This document shows, piece after piece, positions 1 to 7,992 of a stretch of DNA of 64,000 bases. Under the pieces are notes generated by a model. The model made no database searches, was not told the origin of the DNA, and saw nothing but the letters and a program-made list of their open reading frames with translations. The translations under genes were made by a program, and so were the position numbers. The DNA comes from Streptomyces flaveolus. Its GTDB lineage: Bacteria; Actinomycetota; Actinomycetes; Streptomycetales; Streptomycetaceae. Location of the stretch: the NCBI RefSeq assembly GCF_000716535.1, contig NZ_JNWV01000021.1, positions 62,001 to 126,000 on the forward strand, written 5' to 3'. Numbering within the stretch: position 1 is the first letter of the stretch; every line of letters begins with the position of its first letter.

Positions 1-29
1 CTGAAACTCCTGGTCTTTTGACAGTGAGG

Positions 30-45
30 TGGCAACCCTTGCCAA
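30..45. promoter_or_regulatory. inverted TTGCCA repeat upstream of the ATP-grasp operon
   Basis: TGGCAA (30-35), a 3-base spacer and TTGCCA (39-44) form a perfect inverted repeat. It carries the same core as the TTGNCAA arrays at 150-188, 11311-11337 and 11643-11669. It lies about 200 bases before the first gene and could be a distal site for the same regulator, or belong to a gene just left of the window. Seen directly; role inferred. Confidence 0.4.
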
Positions 46-149
46 AGCGCTGGGCTGCGCTGAGCTGTGCGCTGAGCTTGCTGTGAACTGCCGAGATCCA
101 GCCACTGAGGCGTTTGATCGATCGGCACAGCCCGAAAAACTAGATGGGC

Positions 150-188
150 TTGGCAAGGCTTGTCAATGGCTTGTCAACTCATTGCCAA
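150..188 (+). promoter_or_regulatory. four phased TTGNCAA heptamers before the biosynthetic operon
   Basis: TTGGCAA (150-156), TTGTCAA (160-166), TTGTCAA (171-177) and TTGCCAA (182-188) start 10, 11 and 11 bases apart, so each faces the same side of the helix. Each heptamer is itself palindromic (TTG-N-CAA). The third copy could double as a -35 box for a weak -10 near 194-199 (TGCAAT). The array ends about 60 bases before the dioxygenase start codon. The best candidate binder in the window is the XRE-TPR regulator at 11787-13016. A SARP encoded elsewhere, which also uses phased heptamers, is the main alternative. Confidence 0.65.
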
Positions 189-250
189 CGTGCTGCAATC
201 GTCTTGGCCCGGCTGTCGGGCCGACGGGAAGAAGAGAGGAACAGCAGAGA

Positions 251-1219
251 ATGAGCACTGCGCTCGTGCCTACTCACCCACGCACTCTGGAAGTCCCCGC
301 CGAGGCGTTCCACACCTTCTCGGAGCAGGCTCAGAGCGAACTGGCCGCCTACGTGGCCGAGCTCGACCGGCAGCACCCGCAGGGACGCGTCGACTCCGTC
401 GAGGCGGACCTCTCCGCCGTCCCGCTGTTCGCCGCGGAGGTCGACGCGACCCGCGACGTCATCGACTCCCGCGTCCACTTCATCGTGTACGACCGCGTGG
501 CGGGCGTCCGGTCGCTGCGCCAGCAGGCCCTGTACGCCTGGGTGCTGGGCACCGCGCTGGGCCGGCCCATGGTCCAGAACACCGACGGCTGGCGCCTGAT
601 CGAGGTGTACGACCGCGGGGTGCGCAGGACCATCGAGGACGGCGCCCGCTACCACCAGACCAAGCAGGGCTCGTACATGCACAACGACGCCGTCAACGAC
701 GTCGACCCCATCGACTACCTGCTGCTGTCCTGCGGCCAGTCCGCCTACATCGGCGGCGAGAGCATCCTCGTCGACGCCAAGCCCGTCCACGACGTCCTCG
801 CCGAGCACCCCGACGTCCTCAAGATCCTCACCCAGGACTTCTGGTTCGAGAAGCGCGGCATGTCGCTGACCGCGGAGACCGGCTTCTTCCGCTCCCCGAT
901 CATCCGGTACACCGCCGAGGGCGAACCGCTGGTCCGCTATTTCCGGACGTACATCGAGGTCGCCCACGAGAAGAAGGGCGAGCCGATCACCGACGAACAG
1001 CGCGCCGCCCTCGACTTCTTCGACGCGGTCCTCGACCAGTCGTCCGTGCAGTACCGCATCCGTCTCGAACGAGGCCAGACCCTGGTGTCCGCCGACGACC
1101 GGTTCCTGCACACCCGCACGGCCTTCTACGACCGGTTCGCGCCCCGCGAGATCGACCTGGGCAACGACAGCCCGGACCAGGTCAACCGCTACATGTTCCG
1201 CATGTGGTCGAGCAAGTAG
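251..1219 (+). CDS. Fe(II)/2-oxoglutarate-dependent dioxygenase (TauD/clavaminate synthase-like)
   Basis: 322 aa. The facial-triad signature is visible as H144-N-D146 followed by a hydrophobic core strand, with the distal histidine at about 287 in FLHTRTAFYDRF. The adjoining arginines are candidates for the 2OG carboxylate ligand. The length fits the TauD/CAS family, which hydroxylates or desaturates amino acids and carrier-bound substrates. The ATG at 251 follows a purine-rich GAGAGGA ribosome site; the frame is open upstream but reads through the TTGNCAA array, so a longer start is unlikely. It is the first gene of a run leading to the TldD/E and ATP-grasp genes, so it probably oxidises an amino-acid building block or the assembled peptide. 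The substrate cannot be read from the sequence. Confidence 0.85.
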   Translation: MSTALVPTHPRTLEVPAEAFHTFSEQAQSELAAYVAELDRQHPQGRVDSVEADLSAVPLFAAEVDATRDVIDSRVHFIVYDRVAGVRSLRQQALYAWVLGTALGRPMVQNTDGWRLIEVYDRGVRRTIEDGARYHQTKQGSYMHNDAVNDVDPIDYLLLSCGQSAYIGGESILVDAKPVHDVLAEHPDVLKILTQDFWFEKRGMSLTAETGFFRSPIIRYTAEGEPLVRYFRTYIEVAHEKKGEPITDEQRAALDFFDAVLDQSSVQYRIRLERGQTLVSADDRFLHTRTAFYDRFAPREIDLGNDSPDQVNRYMFRMWSSK

Positions 1220-1273
1220 CCCCGCATCGCCCACCGTCACGCAGCGCAGCACGTTCAGCCGAGGAGAACACCC

Positions 1274-2617
1274 ATGCCCAGTGACTCCCTCCGCTCGGTG
1301 GGCCACGACCTGGCCGCCGAGATGCGCCGGCAGCGCCCGCACGACTGCGTCGCGACTTCGGCCGCGGTGCAGTCGTGGCACCGCGTCGGCGGCCGGTACG
1401 CCGAGGGGCGCGTCCGTGACATCAGCGTGCAGCGGGGGCAGGCCACGGCCGCGCGCTATGTGCTGCGCGACTCCTACCGGCACCACGCCGTCTCCGGCCT
1501 CGACCCGGCGGTGGCGCGGCTCGCCGCCGACGACGCCCGGGACCCGGTCAGCCACCGCGCCCCGGACACGGGTCCCGTGCCGGAGTGGATGGAGCTGTCC
1601 TCCGCGCTCGGCGCCCTGGCCGAACTGGAGGAGTCGGCCCGCGCGTTCGACCCCTCGGTCACGCAGGTCGTGGTGGACTTCGAGCTCGGGGACCAGGACC
1701 TGGTGCTCGCCGACGACGCCGGACTGTACGCCGAACACCGGCTGCTGAGCTACCTCACGATCCGGGTGATCGCCCGCCGCGGCGGCCGCGTCGCCACCGG
1801 CTTCTACACTCCCGGCGTCAGCGGGCCGCTGAGCGGCATCGACGTCCGCGCCGCCGGACAGGAGGTGGCCCGCCGCGCGGTGACCGGGCTCGACGCCAGA
1901 CCCGCGCCGGTCGGCCGGCTCCCCGTCGTCGTGGCGGGCGGCCGGGGCATGGTCCTGCTGCACGAGGCCTGCTGCCATCCGCTGGAGGGCGACGAGGTGC
2001 TGCGCGGCTCCGTCTACGCCGGCCGGCTCGGCGAGGACATCGCCTCCCCCCTCGTCACCCTGGTCGACGACCCCACGGTGCCGCAGGCGGTGGGCAGTTA
2101 CACCTACGACGACGAGGGCACCGCGGGCAGCCCGACCACCCTCATCGAGAACGGCGTGCTCACCGGCTATCTGACCGACCAGGAGTCGGCGGCCCGCCTC
2201 GGCCGGGCCTCCAGCGGCAACGGCCGGTGCACGACGGTGCTGCACCCGCCCCAGCCACGGATGACCAACACCTGTCTGGCGGCCGGCACCTCGAGCGTGG
2301 CCGACATCATCGCCTCCACCGACCACGGCATCTACGCCCAGCACGTCGGCGGCGGCGAAGTCGTCGAGTCCACCGGCGAGTTCACCTTCCGGGTGACCAA
2401 CGGATACCTCATCGAGAACGGGCGGATCACCGACCCGATAGAAGAGACGACCATCACGGGAACGGGAACGCAGGTGCTCCGGGACATCGACGCCGTGGCC
2501 GACGACAGCACGGTCGGCGCCGCCAAGTGCGGCAAGTTCGGACAGTGGGTGACGGTCGGCGTGGTCGGCCCCACCCTCAGGGTCGGTTCGCTGCTGGTGG
2601 GCGGTACCGAGCGATGA
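1274..2617 (+). CDS. TldD-like zinc metalloprotease subunit
   Basis: 447 aa, the usual length of TldD/PmbA family proteins. The HExxxH motif is present as HEACCH at 230-235, followed by PLEGDE as in bona fide TldD. A third candidate ligand, C419, lies in KCGKFGQ, matching the Cys of the TldD GxCGKxGQ motif. The active site therefore looks intact. TldD works with TldE as a heterodimeric peptidase that degrades unfolded or short peptides; the E. coli pair matures microcin B17. Here the two genes overlap by 4 bases (ATGA) inside a biosynthetic operon. A role in trimming or processing a peptide product, or in self-protection, is inferred. The ATG has a good GAGGAGA ribosome site. Confidence 0.88.
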   Translation: MPSDSLRSVGHDLAAEMRRQRPHDCVATSAAVQSWHRVGGRYAEGRVRDISVQRGQATAARYVLRDSYRHHAVSGLDPAVARLAADDARDPVSHRAPDTGPVPEWMELSSALGALAELEESARAFDPSVTQVVVDFELGDQDLVLADDAGLYAEHRLLSYLTIRVIARRGGRVATGFYTPGVSGPLSGIDVRAAGQEVARRAVTGLDARPAPVGRLPVVVAGGRGMVLLHEACCHPLEGDEVLRGSVYAGRLGEDIASPLVTLVDDPTVPQAVGSYTYDDEGTAGSPTTLIENGVLTGYLTDQESAARLGRASSGNGRCTTVLHPPQPRMTNTCLAAGTSSVADIIASTDHGIYAQHVGGGEVVESTGEFTFRVTNGYLIENGRITDPIEETTITGTGTQVLRDIDAVADDSTVGAAKCGKFGQWVTVGVVGPTLRVGSLLVGGTER

Positions 2618-3957
2618 GCGGCACACAGCGCACGAGCGCCACCGCCGCGACGGCGAGCGACGCCCTGATCGAGGAAGCGGCACGGCACGGCGCGGACGCC
2701 GAGGTGTGGACGCTGCGCCGGCGGACCGACGAACTGGTGTGCCGGCTCGGCACGGTCGAACGCCGCAGCGACGTGGCCACCGGCGCCACCGCCCTCACCG
2801 TGTGGGCGGAGGGCACCGAGGGCTACGCGGTGCAGAACGTCCCCGACTCCCGCGACCCCGCCCTGGTCACCGCCGCCCTCGCGGCGGGCCGGGCACTGTC
2901 CGGGACCGGCGCCGTCCCGCCGCCCCCGCCCGCCCTCACCACCCCGCACCGGGCCCCGGACACCCCACCACCGCACCTGGACGCCGAGGCCACCGAACGG
3001 CTCCGGGCGCTCAGCGCGGGCGACGACGGCCTGGAGGTCGAACTGCGCGCCGGCGCCGACCGCTCCCGCATAAGGCTGCACCGCGCCGGCGCCGCGCCCA
3101 TCGGGTACGACACCGGCGTCGTCCAGCTGCACACCCGCGTCACCGCCCGCGGCGACGGCACCGGATACATCGGCCACCAGTCCTACGGCCGCTCCGTGCC
3201 GGACCTGCTCGACCGGGTGGAGAGCACGGAACTGCCCGAGCTCGTCGGTCTGGCACGTCTGCTGGCCGCGAAGCCCGTCCCGCGGCTCGTCTACGACGAC
3301 CTCCTGGTCGACGGCCGGGTGCTGGTCAAGCTGCTCTCGCTGATCGTCCCCGCCTTCCTGCTGGACTCCGTCCTCGAAGGGCGCTCCCCGCTCGCGGACC
3401 GCACCGGCGAAGCGGTCGCCTCCCCCGGCGTCGGCCTCGTGGACGACCCGACCGCACCCGACAGCCCGCTCCCGGTCCCCTGGGACGGCGAGGGAACCGT
3501 CTGCGGCCGCACCGCGCTGATCGAGGACGGTACGCTGCGCGGCTTCCTCAGCGCCCGCCGCACGGCAGCCGAGGCGGGCACGACCAGTACCGGCTCCGGG
3601 CAGCGCGGCCCCGCCGGCGAGATGGTCACCGTCCAGCCCGGCTTCCTGCTGCTGAGTCACACCACCGACCTCGGCACCGAGCACCGGCCCGGCCGCACCG
3701 TGCTGCACGTGGTGCAGGCCAACGGAGCGCACACCTCCAACCCCATCACGGGCGAGTTCTCCATCGGCGCCAACGCGGTGGTCGTCGGGCCGGACGGCAC
3801 CCGGAACAACGCGGGCAACATCACCCTCGCCGGCAACGTCTTCGAGCTGCTGCGGAACATCGACGGACACGACGGCCGGGTACGGGTCAACCGCAGCCAC
3901 AACTCCTTCGTCGCGGGCCCCGGGGTATGGACCACCAGCCTCACGACCGGCCGCTAG
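2614..3957 (+). CDS. TldE/PmbA-like partner subunit
   Basis: 447 aa. It has the PmbA/TldE fold signatures (an N-terminal region rich in variable-phase strands, then DGTLRGFLSARRTA and NGAHTSNPITGEFSIGANAV) but no HExxxH motif. This fits TldE, the non-catalytic partner of TldD. Translation is coupled to the upstream gene through an ATGA overlap, which suits 1:1 production of the heterodimer. The central residue block ALTVWAEGTEGYAVQN resembles the substrate-facing part of housekeeping PmbA. This pair is probably specialised, since housekeeping tldD/tldE are usually found outside biosynthetic clusters. The exact peptide handled is unknown. Confidence 0.85.
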   Translation: MSGTQRTSATAATASDALIEEAARHGADAEVWTLRRRTDELVCRLGTVERRSDVATGATALTVWAEGTEGYAVQNVPDSRDPALVTAALAAGRALSGTGAVPPPPPALTTPHRAPDTPPPHLDAEATERLRALSAGDDGLEVELRAGADRSRIRLHRAGAAPIGYDTGVVQLHTRVTARGDGTGYIGHQSYGRSVPDLLDRVESTELPELVGLARLLAAKPVPRLVYDDLLVDGRVLVKLLSLIVPAFLLDSVLEGRSPLADRTGEAVASPGVGLVDDPTAPDSPLPVPWDGEGTVCGRTALIEDGTLRGFLSARRTAAEAGTTSTGSGQRGPAGEMVTVQPGFLLLSHTTDLGTEHRPGRTVLHVVQANGAHTSNPITGEFSIGANAVVVGPDGTRNNAGNITLAGNVFELLRNIDGHDGRVRVNRSHNSFVAGPGVWTTSLTTGR

Positions 3958-3973
3958 GCCACGGGGAGTCCAC

Positions 3974-5233
3974 ATGTCACTGCTGAAGAACCCCGAGTTC
4001 CGGCTGTTCTGGGGCGCCCAGACGGTCAGCATGATCGGGACGAACACGAGCAGGACCGCCATCCCGCTGCTCGCCGCGACCACGCTCGCCGCGACGCCGA
4101 TGCAGATGGGGGTGCTGGGGGCGGCGCAGACCTTCGCCTTCCTGCTCGTCGGGCTGCCCGCCGGAGTGCTGGTCGACCGGGCCCGGCGACGTCCCGTCCT
4201 CATCGTCTGCGATCTGCTGCGGGCCGCGCTGATGATCCTGATCGGCGTGGGCTTCTTCCTGGACCGGATCTCCTTCCCGGCCCTGCTGGCAGGCATGCTG
4301 CTCATCGGATTCGCCACCGTCTTCTTCGAGATCGCCTACCAGTCCTACATACCGGTCGTGGTGGGCCGCGACCGGCTCGTGGAGGGCAACGCCCGTCTGG
4401 AGAGCACCAATTCGGTCTCCCGGACGGTCGGCCCCACCCTCGGCGGCTCCCTCGTGGAACTCGCCGGCGCCACCGCCACCCTGTGCGCCCAGTCGGTCGC
4501 ACACCTGCTGTCGGTGTTCCTGCTGTCCCGCATCCGCACCGCCGAACCGGTCCCGGAAGGACGCCCCGACCGGCGCATGGGAGCCGAGATCCGAGCGGGT
4601 CTGCGTTTCGTACTGCGCCACCCGGTGTTCCGCGCCATCACGGGTTCCGCCGCCACGTACAACTTCTTTTACGCCATGACCGTGCCGCTGGTGACGCTGC
4701 TGCTGGTGGACGATATCGGGTTCTCCGGCACCCTCGTCGGCGTCCTCATGACCATCGGCGGGGTCGGCGGAGTGCTCGGCGCCGCCCTGTCCGGCCGGCT
4801 CGCGCTCCGGCTCGGCCAGGTCCGCGCGATGCGGCTGGGCTATCTCACGACAGTGCCGACCACCCTGCTGATCCCGCTCGCGGGCCATGGCTGGGCCGCG
4901 CTGCTGTTCGCCGGGCCCTGGTTCGCCACGGCCTTCGGAATCATCGTCTACAACGTCGGCCAGGCCAGCATCCGGCAGGCGCTGTGCCCGCCCGACCTGC
5001 TGGGCCGGATGAACGCCAGCGTGCGCTTCCTCGTCTGGGGAATCCTGCCGCTCGGCTCCCTCGCGGGCGGCGCGCTGGGCGAGTGGGCCGGAGTGCGGAC
5101 CGCCCTGGTCGTCGCCGGGGCGGGGATGAGCGCCGGCGGACTGTGGCTGATCTGTTCCCGGCTGCGGAGCATGCGCGACCTGCCCGCGCCGGAGGACTTC
5201 CCCTCGGCGCACACCGCCCCCCTGAGCAAGTGA
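3974..5233 (+). CDS. MFS transporter, probable product exporter
   Basis: 419 aa with about 12 hydrophobic segments. The N-terminus (FRLFWGAQTVSMIGTNTSR) and the loop VGLPAGVLVDRARRRPVLI after TM2 are typical of the DHA3/enterobactin-exporter-like group of the major facilitator superfamily. It sits 16 bases after the TldE-like gene and 11 bases before the first ATP-grasp gene, so it belongs to the same operon and most likely exports the pathway product and gives self-resistance. The direction and cargo are inferred from context only. Confidence 0.85.
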   Translation: MSLLKNPEFRLFWGAQTVSMIGTNTSRTAIPLLAATTLAATPMQMGVLGAAQTFAFLLVGLPAGVLVDRARRRPVLIVCDLLRAALMILIGVGFFLDRISFPALLAGMLLIGFATVFFEIAYQSYIPVVVGRDRLVEGNARLESTNSVSRTVGPTLGGSLVELAGATATLCAQSVAHLLSVFLLSRIRTAEPVPEGRPDRRMGAEIRAGLRFVLRHPVFRAITGSAATYNFFYAMTVPLVTLLLVDDIGFSGTLVGVLMTIGGVGGVLGAALSGRLALRLGQVRAMRLGYLTTVPTTLLIPLAGHGWAALLFAGPWFATAFGIIVYNVGQASIRQALCPPDLLGRMNASVRFLVWGILPLGSLAGGALGEWAGVRTALVVAGAGMSAGGLWLICSRLRSMRDLPAPEDFPSAHTAPLSK

Positions 5234-5244
5234 ATGGAGCAATC

Positions 5245-6513
5245 ATGTCTTCCCGTTTCGTGGTCTTCATCGACTCGCCGTGGACCGGCGCGGGCCAGGA
5301 CTGCGCCCGCTACCTGCTGGAACAGGGCGTCACGCCGATCATCGTCGCCACCGACCCGGCCGCACTGCACCCCTCCCTGCTGCACGACTACGCCGAACTC
5401 GGCGTGGAGATCCGGGCCTGCGACGTGGACTCCGTCGACGCCGTCGTGGACTTCTGCCGCGAACTCGGCACACAGGGCGAGGTGATCGGCGTGACCTCCG
5501 TGTACGAGTACTACTGCGACACCGGCGCGGCGGTCGCCGCCCGCCTGGGCCTGGCCGGCCCGGACCCCGAGGCGGTGGCGAAGTGCCGCTCCAAGGCCGC
5601 GATGCGCGAGGCCATGGCGGGCACACCGGGTCTCAACCCGCTCTTCCAGGTCGCCGACTCCCCCGCGCAGGCCGTGGCCGCCGCCGAGAGCATCGGCTAC
5701 CCCGTGGTCGTCAAGCCGCTGGACCTGACGGGCAGCCTGTTCGTACGCCGCTGCGACTCGGCCGACGACGTCGCCGCGATCACCGCGCAGGTCATGGAGC
5801 TCGGCGAGTACCTCGGACACACGGTGACCCCGAAGGTCGTCGTGGAGGAGTGCGTGCCCGGCGCCGAGTACTCGGCCGAGATCGTGCACGGCAAGGTCCT
5901 CGGCCTCACCGAGAAGATCGGCAGCGAGCCGCCGCTGTTCCTGGAGATGGGGCACGTCTTCCCCGCGGCCCTGCCGCCCGAGCGCGAACGGCTCCTGGTC
6001 GAGAAGGCCGAGCAGGCGGTGCGGGCGATCGGTGTCACCTGGGGTCCCGCGCACGTGGAACTGAAGCTCACCGCCGACGGCACGGACGCCCGCGTCATCG
6101 AGGTGAACGGCCGGATCGCGGGCGACCGCATCCCCGAGGCCGTCCGGATCGCCAGCGGCGTCGACATGTGCCGTCTGCACATGATCGCGCTCCTCGGCGG
6201 CACCCCCGATCTGACCCTGCGCTGCGACCGTACGGCCGCGATCCACTTCCTGATGCTGCAGCGCAGCGGCCGGCTCGACGCCATTCACGGCATGTCGGAG
6301 GCCAAGGCGGTGAAGGGCGTGCACGAGGTGCACCTGCGCCCGGGAGTCCAGGCGGGCATCACCTACGAGGCCAACGGCTCCAACCGGGACCGCGCGGCCT
6401 GGATCATCGCCGAGGGTGCCGACCGGGACGAGGCACTCGGGCGGGCGCGCGCGGCGGGCGGGGAACTCACCTTCGTCTGGTCGCCGGCCGGCGCCGCGGC
6501 CGAGGGGGCCTAG
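5245..6513 (+). CDS. ATP-grasp ligase 1
   Basis: 422 aa. Layout is a Rossmann-like N-terminal domain (about 1-110), then the ATP-grasp fold. VVVKPLDLTG places the ATP-binding lysine at K157, VVEECVPGAEYS is the central strand pair, and VIEVNGRIAGDR carries the Mg-binding Glu (E286) and Asn (N288). The family joins a carboxylate to an amine through an acyl phosphate, as in the dipeptide ligases BacD and DdaF. The C-terminal 80 residues form the small domain found in that group. It is the first of three ATP-grasp genes in this operon. A GGAG site precedes the ATG, and the sixth base after its stop starts the next gene. Substrates are unknown. Confidence 0.87.
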   Translation: MSSRFVVFIDSPWTGAGQDCARYLLEQGVTPIIVATDPAALHPSLLHDYAELGVEIRACDVDSVDAVVDFCRELGTQGEVIGVTSVYEYYCDTGAAVAARLGLAGPDPEAVAKCRSKAAMREAMAGTPGLNPLFQVADSPAQAVAAAESIGYPVVVKPLDLTGSLFVRRCDSADDVAAITAQVMELGEYLGHTVTPKVVVEECVPGAEYSAEIVHGKVLGLTEKIGSEPPLFLEMGHVFPAALPPERERLLVEKAEQAVRAIGVTWGPAHVELKLTADGTDARVIEVNGRIAGDRIPEAVRIASGVDMCRLHMIALLGGTPDLTLRCDRTAAIHFLMLQRSGRLDAIHGMSEAKAVKGVHEVHLRPGVQAGITYEANGSNRDRAAWIIAEGADRDEALGRARAAGGELTFVWSPAGAAAEGA

Positions 6514-6518
6514 CCGGC

Positions 6519-7943
6519 ATGGCGCCCGAGCGCGGGCCGGCGAGCCCGCCCGTTCCGGTGTCCCGTCGCACCGTGGCCGTGCCCTTCGCGGCGGGCTGGG
6601 CCGGCCGGGCTCCACTGACCTGGAGTCAGCAGTACTACCTGGCGGAGCTGGACGCGGCCCGCCCGCACGGCCGCAGCCTGGCCATCACCCGGCTCTACCC
6701 CCTGCGGGCCGGAGTCCGCGAGGAGGAGGCGACGGCCGCGCTGCGCGAGCTCGTCGAACGCTACGAGAGCCTGCGCAGCCGGGTGACACGGACCGCTCCT
6801 CCCGGCCAGCAGGTGCACCGCCACGGCTCGTTGCGGGTGACGGCGCACGATCTCGCCGCGCCCGCCGCGGCCCACGAGGTCCACGCGGCGGCCGAGGCCG
6901 TGCTCACGGACCTCGCCCGCGTCCCCTTCGACGTCGCCGAGGAGTGGCCGCTGCGGGCCGCCCTGATCGGCGTCGGCGGGCAACCCCGCTTTCTCGCCCT
7001 GGCCTTCAGCCACGTCGCCGTGGACGCCTTCGCACTGCTGCCGGTCGGCGCGTTCCTGACCGACCGGTGCGCACAGGCGGACCCGGTCGCGCGGACCGCG
7101 CCCGGTTCCGCCGCCGAGGGACTGCAACCGCGTGAGCTGGCCGGGGCCGAGGCGTCCGAGACGGCGTCCCGCACCGCCCGACGGGCGCTGCGGCACGCCG
7201 AGCGGGCCCTGCGGCGCATGCCCGCGGCGCCCGCCGGTACCGGTCCGTCGGGAGCCGGCGAGCGGTTCCGTTTTCTGCGTCGCAGGTCGGCCGCGCTCGA
7301 CCTCGCCGTGGGCGCGGTGGCGGCACGCACCGGCGAGAGTCCCGCCTCCGTACTGACCGCGGCCGTACTGGCCACCGACGCCGCACGCACCGGCGAGCGG
7401 TACGGCGCCGTCCAGCTGATCTCCGCGAACCGGCTGCGCCCGGAGACCGTCGGCGCGGTCGTCCCCTGCTCCCAGCCGGTGCTGTGCTGCGTCGACACGC
7501 GGGACGCGTCCTTCGCGGAGCTGGTTCGCCGTACCGCGTCCGCGTCCCTGCGCGCCTACGCGGCCGGTCCCTGCCCGCCCGCCGCCCTTGCGGAACTGCG
7601 CGCCACCATCGAGAAGGAGCGGGGCGTACGGCTGGACGGCTCCCCGACCCTCAACTACCGCCCACGGGCGACCTCGCTGCCCGTGCGGGAGGCCGGCGCC
7701 GAAGAGCTGCGCCGGGCCGCGGCCGACGCCGAGACCGCGTGGGTGGACAGCGCCATGCTCTGGCAGTCCGCCCACTACCTCAGCGCCGACGTCGACGAAT
7801 CGGGCGTGCGGCTGCTGCTGCAGGTGGACACGGACGTCCGGACTCCCCGGTGGGCCGAACGCTGGCTGGCCGACCTGGAAGACCTGCTCCGCGCCGCCGC
7901 GACGGACGCCACCGCGACCCGCACGCCCGCCCGACCCGGCTGA
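6519..7943 (+). CDS. free-standing condensation-domain-like acyltransferase
   Basis: 474 aa, the length of one NRPS condensation domain with no A or T domain. The start WSQQYYLAELD and the LRELVERYESLRSRV helix match the C1-C2 core. The catalytic HHxxxDG motif is SHVAVDA at 164-170: the second His (H165) and the Asp remain, while the first His and the Gly are replaced. PTLNYRPRA near 375 fits the late NFVP-like core. It may catalyse amide or ester formation between a carrier-free or ATP-grasp-made peptide and a second partner, or act as a structural relic. No carrier protein is encoded in this operon. The start (ATG 6519) lies 5 bases after the preceding stop. Confidence 0.75.
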   Translation: MAPERGPASPPVPVSRRTVAVPFAAGWAGRAPLTWSQQYYLAELDAARPHGRSLAITRLYPLRAGVREEEATAALRELVERYESLRSRVTRTAPPGQQVHRHGSLRVTAHDLAAPAAAHEVHAAAEAVLTDLARVPFDVAEEWPLRAALIGVGGQPRFLALAFSHVAVDAFALLPVGAFLTDRCAQADPVARTAPGSAAEGLQPRELAGAEASETASRTARRALRHAERALRRMPAAPAGTGPSGAGERFRFLRRRSAALDLAVGAVAARTGESPASVLTAAVLATDAARTGERYGAVQLISANRLRPETVGAVVPCSQPVLCCVDTRDASFAELVRRTASASLRAYAAGPCPPAALAELRATIEKERGVRLDGSPTLNYRPRATSLPVREAGAEELRRAAADAETAWVDSAMLWQSAHYLSADVDESGVRLLLQVDTDVRTPRWAERWLADLEDLLRAAATDATATRTPARPG

Positions 7944-7992
7944 CCCTCCGACGCCGCGCACCCCCTCGACACACACGAATCCGGAGAGCTCC

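Noticed and set aside
179..2683. 834-codon open frame on the minus strand opposite the dioxygenase and TldD genes
   Set aside because: Mirror frame of strongly GC3-biased coding DNA; no domain, and the plus strand carries clear motifs.
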